A DNA stretch of 64,000 bases from Bin80 sp965203305 (GTDB taxonomy: Bacteria > Bacteroidota > Rhodothermia > Rhodothermales > Bin80): positions 1,798,001 through 1,862,000 of the forward strand of contig OZ241874.1 of the NCBI GenBank assembly GCA_965203305.1, given 5' to 3'. Position 1 is the stretch's first letter. Each line of letters opens with the position of its first letter. This document shows positions 56,835-64,000 of the stretch, piece after piece. A program made the translations under genes and the position numbers. The notes beneath the pieces are model-generated. The model saw only the letters and a list, made by a program, of their open reading frames with translations, was not told where the DNA came from and did no database searches.

Positions 56835-57986
56835 TTAACTCCCTAGAGGCACCAGTTGATCTAGTTGCTGTACAGCAGTATCAAGATCATTCAGGGCTGC
56901 CCGAATCTGATCATGTGTGCCCTCCGGTTCACTTATCTCGGAGATCGGATGCCCCCAGAATGGAATTTCGTCGTCGCCTGTCTGAATAGAACCATTTCCT
57001 GCCTGTCCCAGCATCAATATGCTATGGATCTTCTGCCTGTCCCAGATGGGGTGTTCCAGTGCTGCGTGTAACGCTGCTCCGTTTCCCATTATGACCAGAA
57101 TAGTCCGTCTCGGAAACGCCCCTGTTGCACTTCCTGCGGCATGCTTGCGGAGGAGTTCCAGCAGAAGTGCCGCGGGAAGCCACTTGGGGAACTCTGAATC
57201 TGACATACTCCACTCTGGGTCCATAGCGACAATGACGAGATCCGATGCATACTCCGGGTTCTGCCCCGCAATAAATCCCATTGTATTCAGGGGCGATTCA
57301 TGCCGTTTGATCCGGGCTTCTATGCGAACAGGTTCGGGAAGAGCGTAACTTTTTTCAGAAAGCATTTGCATGTCAACATGACCGGCAGGCAGCCCGGTTA
57401 TCTCTGCAAGAGCTTCTGGAGTAACCTGCAGTACTAGAACACCAATCCCCCTCGCTGCTGCCAGATGATGCTCCACCTTCCCCACGCTCAGGATCATCCT
57501 TGCACCATTTTCTGAAAGATCACGAAGGTGATCATCCGTCAGAGATTCTTCAGGCACCATAATGGCCGTGCCCTCATTCAAAACTGCATTTTCGGAGGTT
57601 TTCAGTGCGGTAATGATTCCGCTCCCCGCATCTGAACGAAAATCTGGCCAGAACATCCTGCCTTCTCCTCCTACATCTCCAAGTGTTGCCCCGTGAATGA
57701 CACGCCTGTCTCCCTGCAGTTGAACGGTGAGAGAATCTCCAAATACCGGTTGAACTCCGGTCATCTGGGTAGCCATATATTCAACAACATCCCGGTATTC
57801 CCCGGACTCTTCTATCTGAATCAACTGGTTCACATCCCGGATCACATTCGCCGGCTGCCACGAGAAGGAACCATCATCTGTTTCCGAGTCTACGAAAGTC
57901 ATGCCTGCACAGCCCGCAAGCAGGCACAAGAGAATAACACTAACAGGATATGGATGTATTATTCTGTACAGCTTCTGGATCATCAT
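56835..57986 (-). CDS. Lipoprotein resembling M28 aminopeptidases but lacking zinc ligands
   Basis: 383 aa with a lipoprotein signal (PVSVILLCLLAGCAGMTF, Cys near 26). The order of features follows M28 peptidases: an inserted PA-like domain (GEGRMFWPDFRSDAGSGIIT, NEGTAIMVPEES) and then the catalytic-fold start NTMGFIAGQNPEYASDLVIV. There, active enzymes have VVIGAHYDS with zinc-binding His and Asp; here the text is VIVAMDPEWSMSDS, and later zinc ligands are not apparent. It is therefore probably a pseudo-enzyme anchored in the periplasm or outer membrane. The family link is an inference from fold order. Confidence 0.6.
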   Translation of the reverse strand: MMIQKLYRIIHPYPVSVILLCLLAGCAGMTFVDSETDDGSFSWQPANVIRDVNQLIQIEESGEYRDVVEYMATQMTGVQPVFGDSLTVQLQGDRRVIHGATLGDVGGEGRMFWPDFRSDAGSGIITALKTSENAVLNEGTAIMVPEESLTDDHLRDLSENGARMILSVGKVEHHLAAARGIGVLVLQVTPEALAEITGLPAGHVDMQMLSEKSYALPEPVRIEARIKRHESPLNTMGFIAGQNPEYASDLVIVAMDPEWSMSDSEFPKWLPAALLLELLRKHAAGSATGAFPRRTILVIMGNGAALHAALEHPIWDRQKIHSILMLGQAGNGSIQTGDDEIPFWGHPISEISEPEGTHDQIRAALNDLDTAVQQLDQLVPLGS

Positions 57987-58002
57987 ATTCGTTGACAGAA
58001 GA

Positions 58003-59139
58003 TTACATTACCGACTCAATCGCGTCAAGCAATCTGTCCCATCCAAACCGGTGTTTCTGTCGTTTTACTCCCTGTATAAGCCTGTCCTGCATCTTGTCTG
58101 AAAAGTATCGTATGATCGCACCTGCCAATGCTGGTGGATCATTCGGGGGGACAATAAGCCCCGCTTCTTCATGGGGTACGACTTCAGCAAGCCCCCCAAC
58201 ATCCGAGGTAATGACAGGCACCTCAAAGTGGTAGGCAACCTGTGCTACCCCGCTCTGCGTTGCAGACAAATATGGCTGCACAACTACATCTGCGGCGGCA
58301 AAATAATCTGCCACATCATCTTGGGGAATGTATCGGTTAAACAGTCTCACTTGCCTGGACAGATCAAGTTTTTTGATTTTTTCCTTGCAGATATCCTCCT
58401 CCTCATAAAATTCTCCTGCGACCAGCAGGCAGATGCCGGGAAGTGCCTGTTTTACTTCTTGCATACAGTCTATAAGTATGTGCAAGCCCTTATATTTTCT
58501 TATAAATCCAAAAAACAAAATAACTGGAGCATCGGGATCCAGTTGCAATTTCCTGCGCGCTCGCGTTGCATCAGCAGGCTTGCCAAAACTGTCGTATAGT
58601 GGATGTGGGGCAAAAGCTCGTGGACAGGATACTCCCAGTGTATCCAGGTCTCTGCCCACGGAAGCAGACATCACGACACAGCCATTCACAGCCCTGAAAA
58701 AGTAATGTCCCAGCGTGAAATCTCCAATTCGACGCTCGTGTGGCAGTGCATTATCCACCACAGCTACAGACTTGATATTATACTTGGCCAGTCCGCGTGC
58801 AATCGTGCCAAAGGCAGGGGCAAAGAAGGGTACCCAGTACCGGAAAATTACAGTCTCTGCCCCCAGTTCCCGGATTCGTTTTACAGTTTTCCACCAGGAA
58901 TATGGGTTGAGTGAATCAATCAGTCGCTCCGCAACGACCGCTCTCTCTGGGTTTGCCTCTGTTTCGTACTGGGTTTTGCCTGGAAAGAGGAGAGCTGGGT
59001 ATTGACGCGTGAATGTGATGGCATACACATCGTGACCGCGTTCCACTAGTCCTTTTGCCATTCTTTCAGACAGATGTGCTATGCCTCCCCGATAGGGATA
59101 CATAGGCCCTGCCAATACAATTCTGTGCTGATTCCCCAT
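58003..59139 (-). CDS. GT4-family glycosyltransferase
   Basis: 378 aa. The N-domain has LAGPMYPYRGGIAHLSERMA (acceptor-side glycine loop), and the C-domain has VILFFGFIRKYKGLHILIDC, LFNRYIPQDDVADYFAAADV and the E-x7-E donor site in AYHFEVPVITSDVGGLAEVV followed by GLIVPPNDPPALAGAI. A retaining nucleotide-sugar transferase for an envelope or exported glycan. It lies 16 bp upstream of the M28-like lipoprotein, same strand, so co-transcription is likely. Confidence 0.9.
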   Translation of the reverse strand: MGNQHRIVLAGPMYPYRGGIAHLSERMAKGLVERGHDVYAITFTRQYPALLFPGKTQYETEANPERAVVAERLIDSLNPYSWWKTVKRIRELGAETVIFRYWVPFFAPAFGTIARGLAKYNIKSVAVVDNALPHERRIGDFTLGHYFFRAVNGCVVMSASVGRDLDTLGVSCPRAFAPHPLYDSFGKPADATRARRKLQLDPDAPVILFFGFIRKYKGLHILIDCMQEVKQALPGICLLVAGEFYEEEDICKEKIKKLDLSRQVRLFNRYIPQDDVADYFAAADVVVQPYLSATQSGVAQVAYHFEVPVITSDVGGLAEVVPHEEAGLIVPPNDPPALAGAIIRYFSDKMQDRLIQGVKRQKHRFGWDRLLDAIESVM

Positions 59140-59520
59140 CTGCCTGGTTTTCTGGACAATAGGATAACTTTCTGACTAGTTCTGGAATCGCCTGTTAATC
59201 CGGGAACAACTGAATACTGTGAAGATCGGCCTTGCTATTTTGGCTGTTGCATGCTCCGTACTGCTCAAACGAACGATCATGGAGCGAACTGCCTGCATCA
59301 TCAGAGTCATGCAAACCGATATTTCCACTTGAAATCGCATCAATAAAATGCTTGACTGTCAGCATTACACTCTTGCATGATGAAGAACATTCATTATACT
59401 ATGAACTAGCAGGCTTTTGCCCATGGTATTGCAGTGTTCACAGGTTGGGGGTTACGTAACATGCAACCGCATACATAAATCTGCGTACCAGCAGACAGGA
59501 ACAAAAAATCTCATCTTTTC
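59140..59520. other. Divergent intergenic region
   Basis: 381 bp between the GT4 gene and the DUF4342 gene, divergently oriented, so it should hold both promoters. No open frame, RNA or repeat recognised. Confidence 0.5.
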
Positions 59521-59877
59521 ATGTCTCCACGTAACAAAAACATCGGCGAACGCCTCGGAGAGCGTTTTGAGGAAATCAGGGTGGAAGGATCTCAGCTAGT
59601 GAACAAGGTGAAAGAGCTTGCTCGGGAAGGAAAGGTACGGAAGATTACCATTCTGAAAGATGGTCGTACACTTGGAGAATTTCCCTTGTATCTCGGCCTT
59701 GGAGGATCGGTGGCGGCTGTTGTGCTCGCACCGACCCTTGCTGCAGTTGGTGCCATCGCGGCACTTGCTACCGACGTAACGATACGTATTGAACGCAAAT
59801 CTTCCGAAGAAATTGAACACGTCTCCTCCAAAGATACGGATGATGGGGAGAACAACTACTTCAAAACCAAAGATTGA
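59521..59877 (+). CDS. DUF4342-domain protein
   Basis: 118 aa. EEIRVEGSQLVNKVKELARE, GKVRKITILKDGRTLGEFPL and the hydrophobic LAPTLAAVGAIAALATDVTI followed by IRIE are the DUF4342 signature. The last hydrophobic stretch may insert in the membrane. The acidic tail (SSKDTDDGENN) is variable in the family. Function unknown; it stands alone. Confidence 0.85.
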   Translation: MSPRNKNIGERLGERFEEIRVEGSQLVNKVKELAREGKVRKITILKDGRTLGEFPLYLGLGGSVAAVVLAPTLAAVGAIAALATDVTIRIERKSSEEIEHVSSKDTDDGENNYFKTKD

Positions 59878-60728
59878 AACTCCCTGTTCGGCTATCAAGC
59901 GATTTCAGGGTGTAACATAGCAAGTTTTATTGTATTCCCTGCGGGGCGGATTCAGCTTTCAAATGTATCTCTGTACACCCTACGGGCACTCTTGGTTACC
60001 TTCTGGATCCCGAATTTTCAGGGAGTTCCTTCCCTTTCCCCTCCGCTTGAAGCAGATGCTTATGGATATGCCATCTCGTCATCACCAACCCATGCGCCTG
60101 TGTTTCCCACACCTAAGAGTACCCTATGAGTGATATCCGCACTAGGGTGCTCTGCATTGGGAGAAACAGGCTTGCGGATCGGCTGCCAGGCTGGATCACT
60201 CAAGCCTCTTGCAAACACCCCGTATGACGAAGAACTGTTGTTCGGGGAGTGCTCTTGCAGGCATGTCAGACTGGAGACAGGGCTATGTTTGCAAGGAGCC
60301 TGGGGAGAAGGTTCATGTATGCCTGTGATGTGGTGTGGAGAAGCGTCTGATTGAGATTCCGAAAAGATTTCTGTTGGAACATGATCGCATGTGGAAAGTG
60401 GTTAGAAGGAAGGAAAATCCCCTGACCAGCCATTCATTCAGATCCAATGTTTCCAACTGACATCGGTACCATCCCCCAGTCTCTGGAACTGTCTCATGCA
60501 AAAATCCTCAAACACCAGTTTTATTGCGCAACAGGTACGCTCAGAGAGAGAATCGTATCCGTTGAAGAATTTTGGCAGGAATCTCCCTGTATATTCAGGA
60601 ATCACTGCCAACAGGAACTGGTATGATCTGGAACAGCGTTCCATGCTGTTCTGAGTGGAGAGTCCCTGTTCCCGTCTGCCACCATGAAACCTCAGGAACT
60701 GGGATCTGCCTTCGCAGGATTATACAAA
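59878..60728. other. Gene-free stretch before the decayed IS256 copy
   Basis: 850 bp without a supported gene. A minus-strand frame at 60438-60644 (EYTGRFLPKFFNGYDSLSER) has protein-like composition and could be what remains of the gene interrupted at 62290, but nothing links them firmly. Confidence 0.45.
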
Positions 60729-62289
60729 AGCATGGAGCAAAATTCCTGGGAAAACTCAATCCTGCAGGTACACAATCAACATTCCTGTCAAATTGAACAC
60801 CGCCCCAACCCGCAAATATCACGAATGGTATTTCACTGGAGATGACGGAAAAATACTGGTCGGAGAGTACTTGAGTGCACATCAGGTCGGAGATAGAGGT
60901 ATTTTTGCAAGAACCTCGGCTCTCTTTGCCAATCAGGGGCCGCAACAGGATTGACCTACAACCTTCACTCATAACTTTTCCTTTTTATCCCATGAAACTG
61001 AGACCACGAAAAGCACTCAACCTCCATGCCGCAGTGGCCTCTGCGGAGCAGGCCTGTCTGATTGAAGAGTGCATCCAGAATCGGGACTATGTCAAGAAAG
61101 CACGGGAGTATATCCAGGAATGCGGACTTCAGGTGGCCTTGGCTTGGATTCTTGCAGAGATTGTCTCATACTGTGGGGAATACTGGAAGCATGACCATCC
61201 GAACGAGGGGAGGTACAGGCGCAACGGCAGACGCCCGGGAGCCATCTGGGTCGGGGACGAGAAGAAACGCATCCAGATTCAGAGGATTCTGAACAAGAAG
61301 ACAGGGAAGTCGTTTCTTCCAAAGTGCTACGCCGCATTGCGCAAGATGCCGCCAGTTGACCGGAAACGGTTGCCCCGTAGCATATTTCATGGGCTTGTGC
61401 TTCGGGATTACCGGACGATAGAGGATGCTCTGGGAGACTGTCTGGGAGTGAGTGCCTCGGTCAGCCGGATTATCCGGAAAGAGAGCAGGAAGGCACTGGA
61501 ACGGTTTGAATCGCGAGACTTGTCCGAGCACAGATATGTAGCGATCACCCTGGACGGGACGCACATGTACGGGTGCCAAGTGATGGTGTACATGGGATTC
61601 ACGGAGAAGGGAGAGGAGCATGTGCTGGCAATCACCGAGCTTTTGACGGAGAATGCGGATGCCGTGGAAGGGATGCTGCAGCGTCTGATTGCGCGGGGGC
61701 TGTGGTATGATCGTGGGCTTCTGCTTGTCGTAGATGGTGCCAGGGGCATCTACAAGGGGATTCGCAAGGTATTCGGAACGTATGCGATGATCCAGCGCAG
61801 TGCACAATTGGTACAGGCGGGAGAATATGGCAGTGAAGATCCAGTATAAGAAGGAGCAGAACGCCGTCAAAGCGTCCATGAAAGCAGCGTATGAGCAAGA
61901 TACGTATGCCGAGGCAAAGACAGCTCTTCTGACGATCTGTACGGACTTGGATAGCAAGGGATACCACAGTGCAGCCAAAAACAGCCTGCGGGAGGGGCTG
62001 GAAGACACCCTGACGCTACACCGATTCGGAGTGGGAAAGGCAACTGCGTACCACGAATCGCATAGAGCATGTAAACAGCCGGATCAAGCGGTGGAAAAAC
62101 CCGGATCAGACCCAGCTGCGGACCGTGATGGCTGTGCTGAACGCGGAGCGACGACTGAATAGGATCGTGTATCAGGATCAGTTGGATGACCTGAAACTAG
62201 CCCTCTGGAAACATGTATCCTCCCCACAGAATGCAACTGGGACAGGCCAATAACATCTGGCGAAAAGCTGCCCAAACTAGCACCATGCC
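60729..62289 (+). mobile_element. Decayed IS256-family element, second copy
   Basis: The right end is well preserved (complement of GGCATGGTGCTAGTTT ends at 62289). The left end is uncertain: AGCATGGAGCAAAATT at 60729 resembles a degraded repeat. It carries a frameshifted transposase but lacks the dead-transposase gene of the copy at 39577, except for a similar 3' tail just upstream (ALFANQGPQQD-stop against ALFANRETEPE-stop). No target duplication is recognisable. Confidence 0.65.
60991..62253 (+). pseudogene. Frameshifted IS256-family transposase
   Basis: Starts MKLRPRKALNLHAAVASAEQ and runs parallel to the intact transposase at 39586-40905. The frame breaks near 61800, where RCHWHKRENV is expected (here NWYRRENM in another frame), and again near 62040 before TTN-x-x-EHVNSRIK; homology ends with LWKHVSSPQNATGTGQ and a stop at 62251. 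The first two catalytic Asp (AITLDGTHMYG, LVVDGARG) are intact, but no continuous protein can be made. Confidence 0.85.
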
Positions 62290-62389
62290 GCAGGATCACC
62301 TCGGCATGCTCAAAATCCTCGGAAGGAGCACTCAAAAACCATTCCTGGAGCATTTCAAGAATGAAGGAATCAGAAAACGGAGTATCCAT
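62290..62389 (-). pseudogene. 5' end of an unknown gene cut by the IS256 copy
   Basis: ATG 62389 opens a frame (MDTPFSDSFILEMLQEWFLS, then APSEDFEHAEVILRHG) that runs straight into the terminal repeat at 62289. It begins 21 bp after the lipB stop on the same strand, as the next gene of an operon would. About 33 codons survive; I do not recognise the protein. The rest may lie beyond the IS or be lost. Confidence 0.5.
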
Positions 62390-62410
62390 GCTGTCAGGGA
62401 CGGTGGCAGA

Positions 62411-62805
62411 TTATTTCTGGTTCAACTGCGCGGCTAAATTCTCCTGGAGATGTTGCTGCCTGGCAAGGCCTTCCAGATATTCGTATGCCTCGCTGCCACG
62501 AAGTGTCTGGGAGGCAGCACCGAACACCTCGTCAAAGCGACACACAATAGAACTGGCTGCATCCTCCGTGTCGCAGGTGTGCTCCAGTTTCTGAACGATA
62601 GAGGTAACTCCCCGGTCTGTAATCCCACAAGGGTGATCCTGCGGAAATATCTCACAAATCCAGATTCACGTTCAGAGCCAGGTCCATGCATGGTTATCCA
62701 TCGGCTGGTATGAATGCCAAATGCACAGATTTTTCTTTCCACTCCTTCTTCCCCGACCCATACCCCTGTTCGTCCCGGTACACCCGCATCACCATATCCT
62801 GCGGA
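62411..62805 (-). pseudogene. lipB: lipB (octanoyltransferase) remnant, C-terminal half with frameshifts
   Basis: Recognisable LipB pieces in three frames: GDAGVPGRTGVWVGEEGVER and KICAFGIHTSRWITMHG (with the active-site Lys), then LALNVNLDL in another frame, RYFRRI, and HPCGITDRGVTSIVQKLEHT (with the catalytic Cys), ending in ENLAAQLNQK and TAA at 62411. The N-terminal half, with the lipoate-domain RGG-x-x-T-x-HGPGQ motif, is absent; surE ends 77 bp upstream. The enzyme cannot be made from this locus, so another route to lipoylated proteins must exist. Confidence 0.8.
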
Positions 62806-62881
62806 AGATGCCTGCTCTGCTGAACAAAATGGGACGATACGCGGAAGGAACAACAGGCATGTGATTTCTATCCAGGTGCCC

Positions 62882-63727
62882 CTACCCCGACGAGATGTTC
62901 TGATTCGCAAACTCGGACCATCGCCAGGTCTTCAATACACCTATGCATCCGTGAGATGTACGATCATACTGCAGCGGCGTAATGGATACGTATCCACTCT
63001 GGATGACCTCGTTATCTGTCTCCGGTCCGTCATCCAGTATGTTCAGTACACCGCGGTACCAGTAGTAGGATTTGTTGGATGGATCCATCCGGCCGACAAA
63101 TTCTTCTTCCCATCGGGACCGGGCCTGGCGAGTCACCCGAATCCCCTTGATCTCATGCTCCGGTATGGCAGGAATATTTGCACTGAGAACAACCCCCCTT
63201 GGGAGCTGGCTGCGAAGCACTTTCTGTGCTATGGTTACGGCGTAATTGCCAGCAGGAGCATAGTCCGCATTGGGATCTTTCGAGTCCAGGCTAAAGGCAA
63301 TGGAGTCAATCCCGTTGGCCGATGATTCGGTAGCAGCACCGATTGTGCCAGAGTAGACCACATTGATTGCGATATTGGATCCTCTATTAATGCCACTTAC
63401 CACCAGATCAGGTTTCCGATGCAGCAACTCATGCAGTGCCAGTTTTACACAGTCGCAGGGAGTTCCTGTAATCCCCATGGCGTGTACATGCCTCAACTCA
63501 CCGCCAAAACTGTAATCTTCTACCCGAATGGGACTGTTCAGTGTGATGGCATGTCCCACCGCGCTCTGCTCATTCACGGGGGCCACCACCACCACCTCCC
63601 CTATGCGATCCATGGCCCTTGCCAGCGCATAAATCCCCGGGGCATTGATCCCGTCGTCATTCGTCACAAGGATCAGCGGCTGCCGCCGCGACTGTATCAG
63701 ACGATCTTTTGCGCTGGAAGTCGCCAT
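62882..63727 (-). CDS. surE: 5'-nucleotidase SurE
   Basis: 281 aa. The metal site starts with ILVTNDDGINAPGIYALARA (two Asp), then VVAPVNEQSAVGHAITL (Ser/Asn), GTPCDCVKLAL and LVVSGINRGSNIAINVVYSG, followed by GAATESSANGIDSIAFSL. It dephosphorylates nucleoside monophosphates and short polyphosphate. It starts 3 bp after the panB stop, so panB-surE share a transcript. Confidence 0.95.
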   Translation of the reverse strand: MATSSAKDRLIQSRRQPLILVTNDDGINAPGIYALARAMDRIGEVVVVAPVNEQSAVGHAITLNSPIRVEDYSFGGELRHVHAMGITGTPCDCVKLALHELLHRKPDLVVSGINRGSNIAINVVYSGTIGAATESSANGIDSIAFSLDSKDPNADYAPAGNYAVTIAQKVLRSQLPRGVVLSANIPAIPEHEIKGIRVTRQARSRWEEEFVGRMDPSNKSYYWYRGVLNILDDGPETDNEVIQSGYVSITPLQYDRTSHGCIGVLKTWRWSEFANQNISSG

Positions 63728-63730
63728 GAG

Positions 63731-64000
63731 CTAGTAACTCTCCTCCAGAGACGGAAACGAACGGTTGCGCACATCATCCACATAATTTTTAACAGACTCT
63801 TTCATCACCTCTGACAAGTCTGCATAATGACGGACAAATCTTGGATTAAATTCCGTGTTTAGTCCCAGTGCATCATGGGTCACCAGTACCTGGCCATCAC
63901 ACGCATTTCCCGCCCCGATTCCGATGGTTGGAATACTCAATGATGCAGAAATTTCCCCAGCCAGTTTTGACGGAATCTTTTCCAGAACAATCGCAAAACA
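63731..64000 (-). CDS. panB: 3-Methyl-2-oxobutanoate hydroxymethyltransferase (5' part outside window)
   Basis: The C-terminal 89 codons of PanB, running off the right edge: FAIVLEKIPSKLAGEI, then SIPTIGIGAGNACDGQVLVT with the conserved G-I-G-A-G-x-x-C-D-GQ and HDALGLNTEFNPRFVRHYAD. It makes ketopantoate for coenzyme A. Confidence 0.93.
   Translation of the reverse strand, partial: CFAIVLEKIPSKLAGEISASLSIPTIGIGAGNACDGQVLVTHDALGLNTEFNPRFVRHYADLSEVMKESVKNYVDDVRNRSFPSLEESY

Noticed and set aside
59521..59877. DUF4342 gene as part of an export or toxin system
   Set aside because: It stands alone with no partner gene; the hydrophobic stretch is typical of the family.
60687..60956. Open plus-strand stretch ending ALFANQGPQQD upstream of the decayed IS256 transposase
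   Set aside because: No start codon near its beginning and only the last dozen residues resemble the dead-transposase gene; insufficient for a gene call.
62434..62910. Minus-strand frame of 158 codons as a novel gene
   Set aside because: Its middle is one frame of the lipB remnant and its start overlaps surE; the rest is out of frame.
1..64000. CRISPR arrays, rRNA or tRNA genes
   Set aside because: No regularly spaced repeats and no tRNA-like GTTCGAAT arm with matching cloverleaf seen in the intergenic regions; I could not run a covariance search.

Overview
The window reads as a chromosomal segment of a Bacteroidota/Rhodothermota-type bacterium (inference from gene content; no rRNA or other taxonomic marker is present). 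Signs are a SusC/SusD nutrient-uptake pair, two proteins ending in type-A C-terminal sorting domains of the type IX secretion system (YPNPFxP...), a GWxTD-domain protein, a CRTAC1-type FG-GAP lipoprotein, menaquinone (menE) and multiheme cytochrome genes. Core metabolism is interleaved with an unusually high load of mobile DNA: at least seven insertion sequences or remnants plus a MITE family.

Layout. 1-4.3 kb: divergent FG-GAP/ASPIC-UnbV lipoprotein (runs off the left edge) and GWxTD protein. 4.7-6.8 kb: complete IS1634-like element. 6.9-11.7 kb: susD-susC with a clear terminator. 12.0-20.4 kb: minus-strand block AlbA_2 protein, gpsA, plsY, purM, squalene/phytoene-synthase-like gene, thrC, thrB, DUF2064 glycosyltransferase-like, cysteine desulfurase; most genes touch or overlap, so it is probably one or a few transcripts joining threonine, purine, phospholipid and sulfur functions. 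21.2-26.5 kb: a giant secreted surface protein whose signal peptide is put out of frame by a ten-G tract. 26.6-30.0 kb: wreckage of a DUF772 transposase, a truncated MITE copy and a second IS1634-like transposase with one amber codon. 30.7-31.6 kb: two overlapping genes, a ThsB/MTH538-type TIR-like protein and a small RipA-like membrane protein, which I consider the best candidate for a little-described (probably antiphage) system. 31.6-33.8 kb: decayed IS21. 33.9-39.5 kb: murA facing a membrane-anchored multiheme cytochrome/TPR protein and a Tat-exported FAD oxidoreductase. 39.6-42.1 kb: IS256-family element with perfect 8-bp target duplication that carries an active-looking transposase and a second transposase-like gene that has lost its catalytic residues. 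42.3-47.0 kb: N-terminally short menE, an intact 288-bp MITE, and an FRG-domain gene cut in two by an ISL3 element next to a small unknown gene. 47.6-51.6 kb: monoheme cytochrome c, gluconolactonase-like, HAD hydrolase and a secreted WD40 protein. 51.8-59.9 kb: YfhO membrane protein, gatC, outer-membrane barrel, a bacterial relative of plant DUF579 glucuronoxylan methyltransferases, a degenerate M28-peptidase-like lipoprotein, a GT4 glycosyltransferase and a DUF4342 protein. 60-64 kb: decayed IS256 copy, an interrupted unknown gene, a lipB remnant, surE and the 3' part of panB (runs off the right edge).

Overall the housekeeping operons look intact while the accessory intervals (26-34, 39-47 and 60-63 kb) are mosaics of insertions, truncations and nonsense mutations. 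That suggests recent IS expansion in a lineage under relaxed selection; the TIR/RipA-like pair and the FRG locus sit exactly in those intervals, as defence genes often do.
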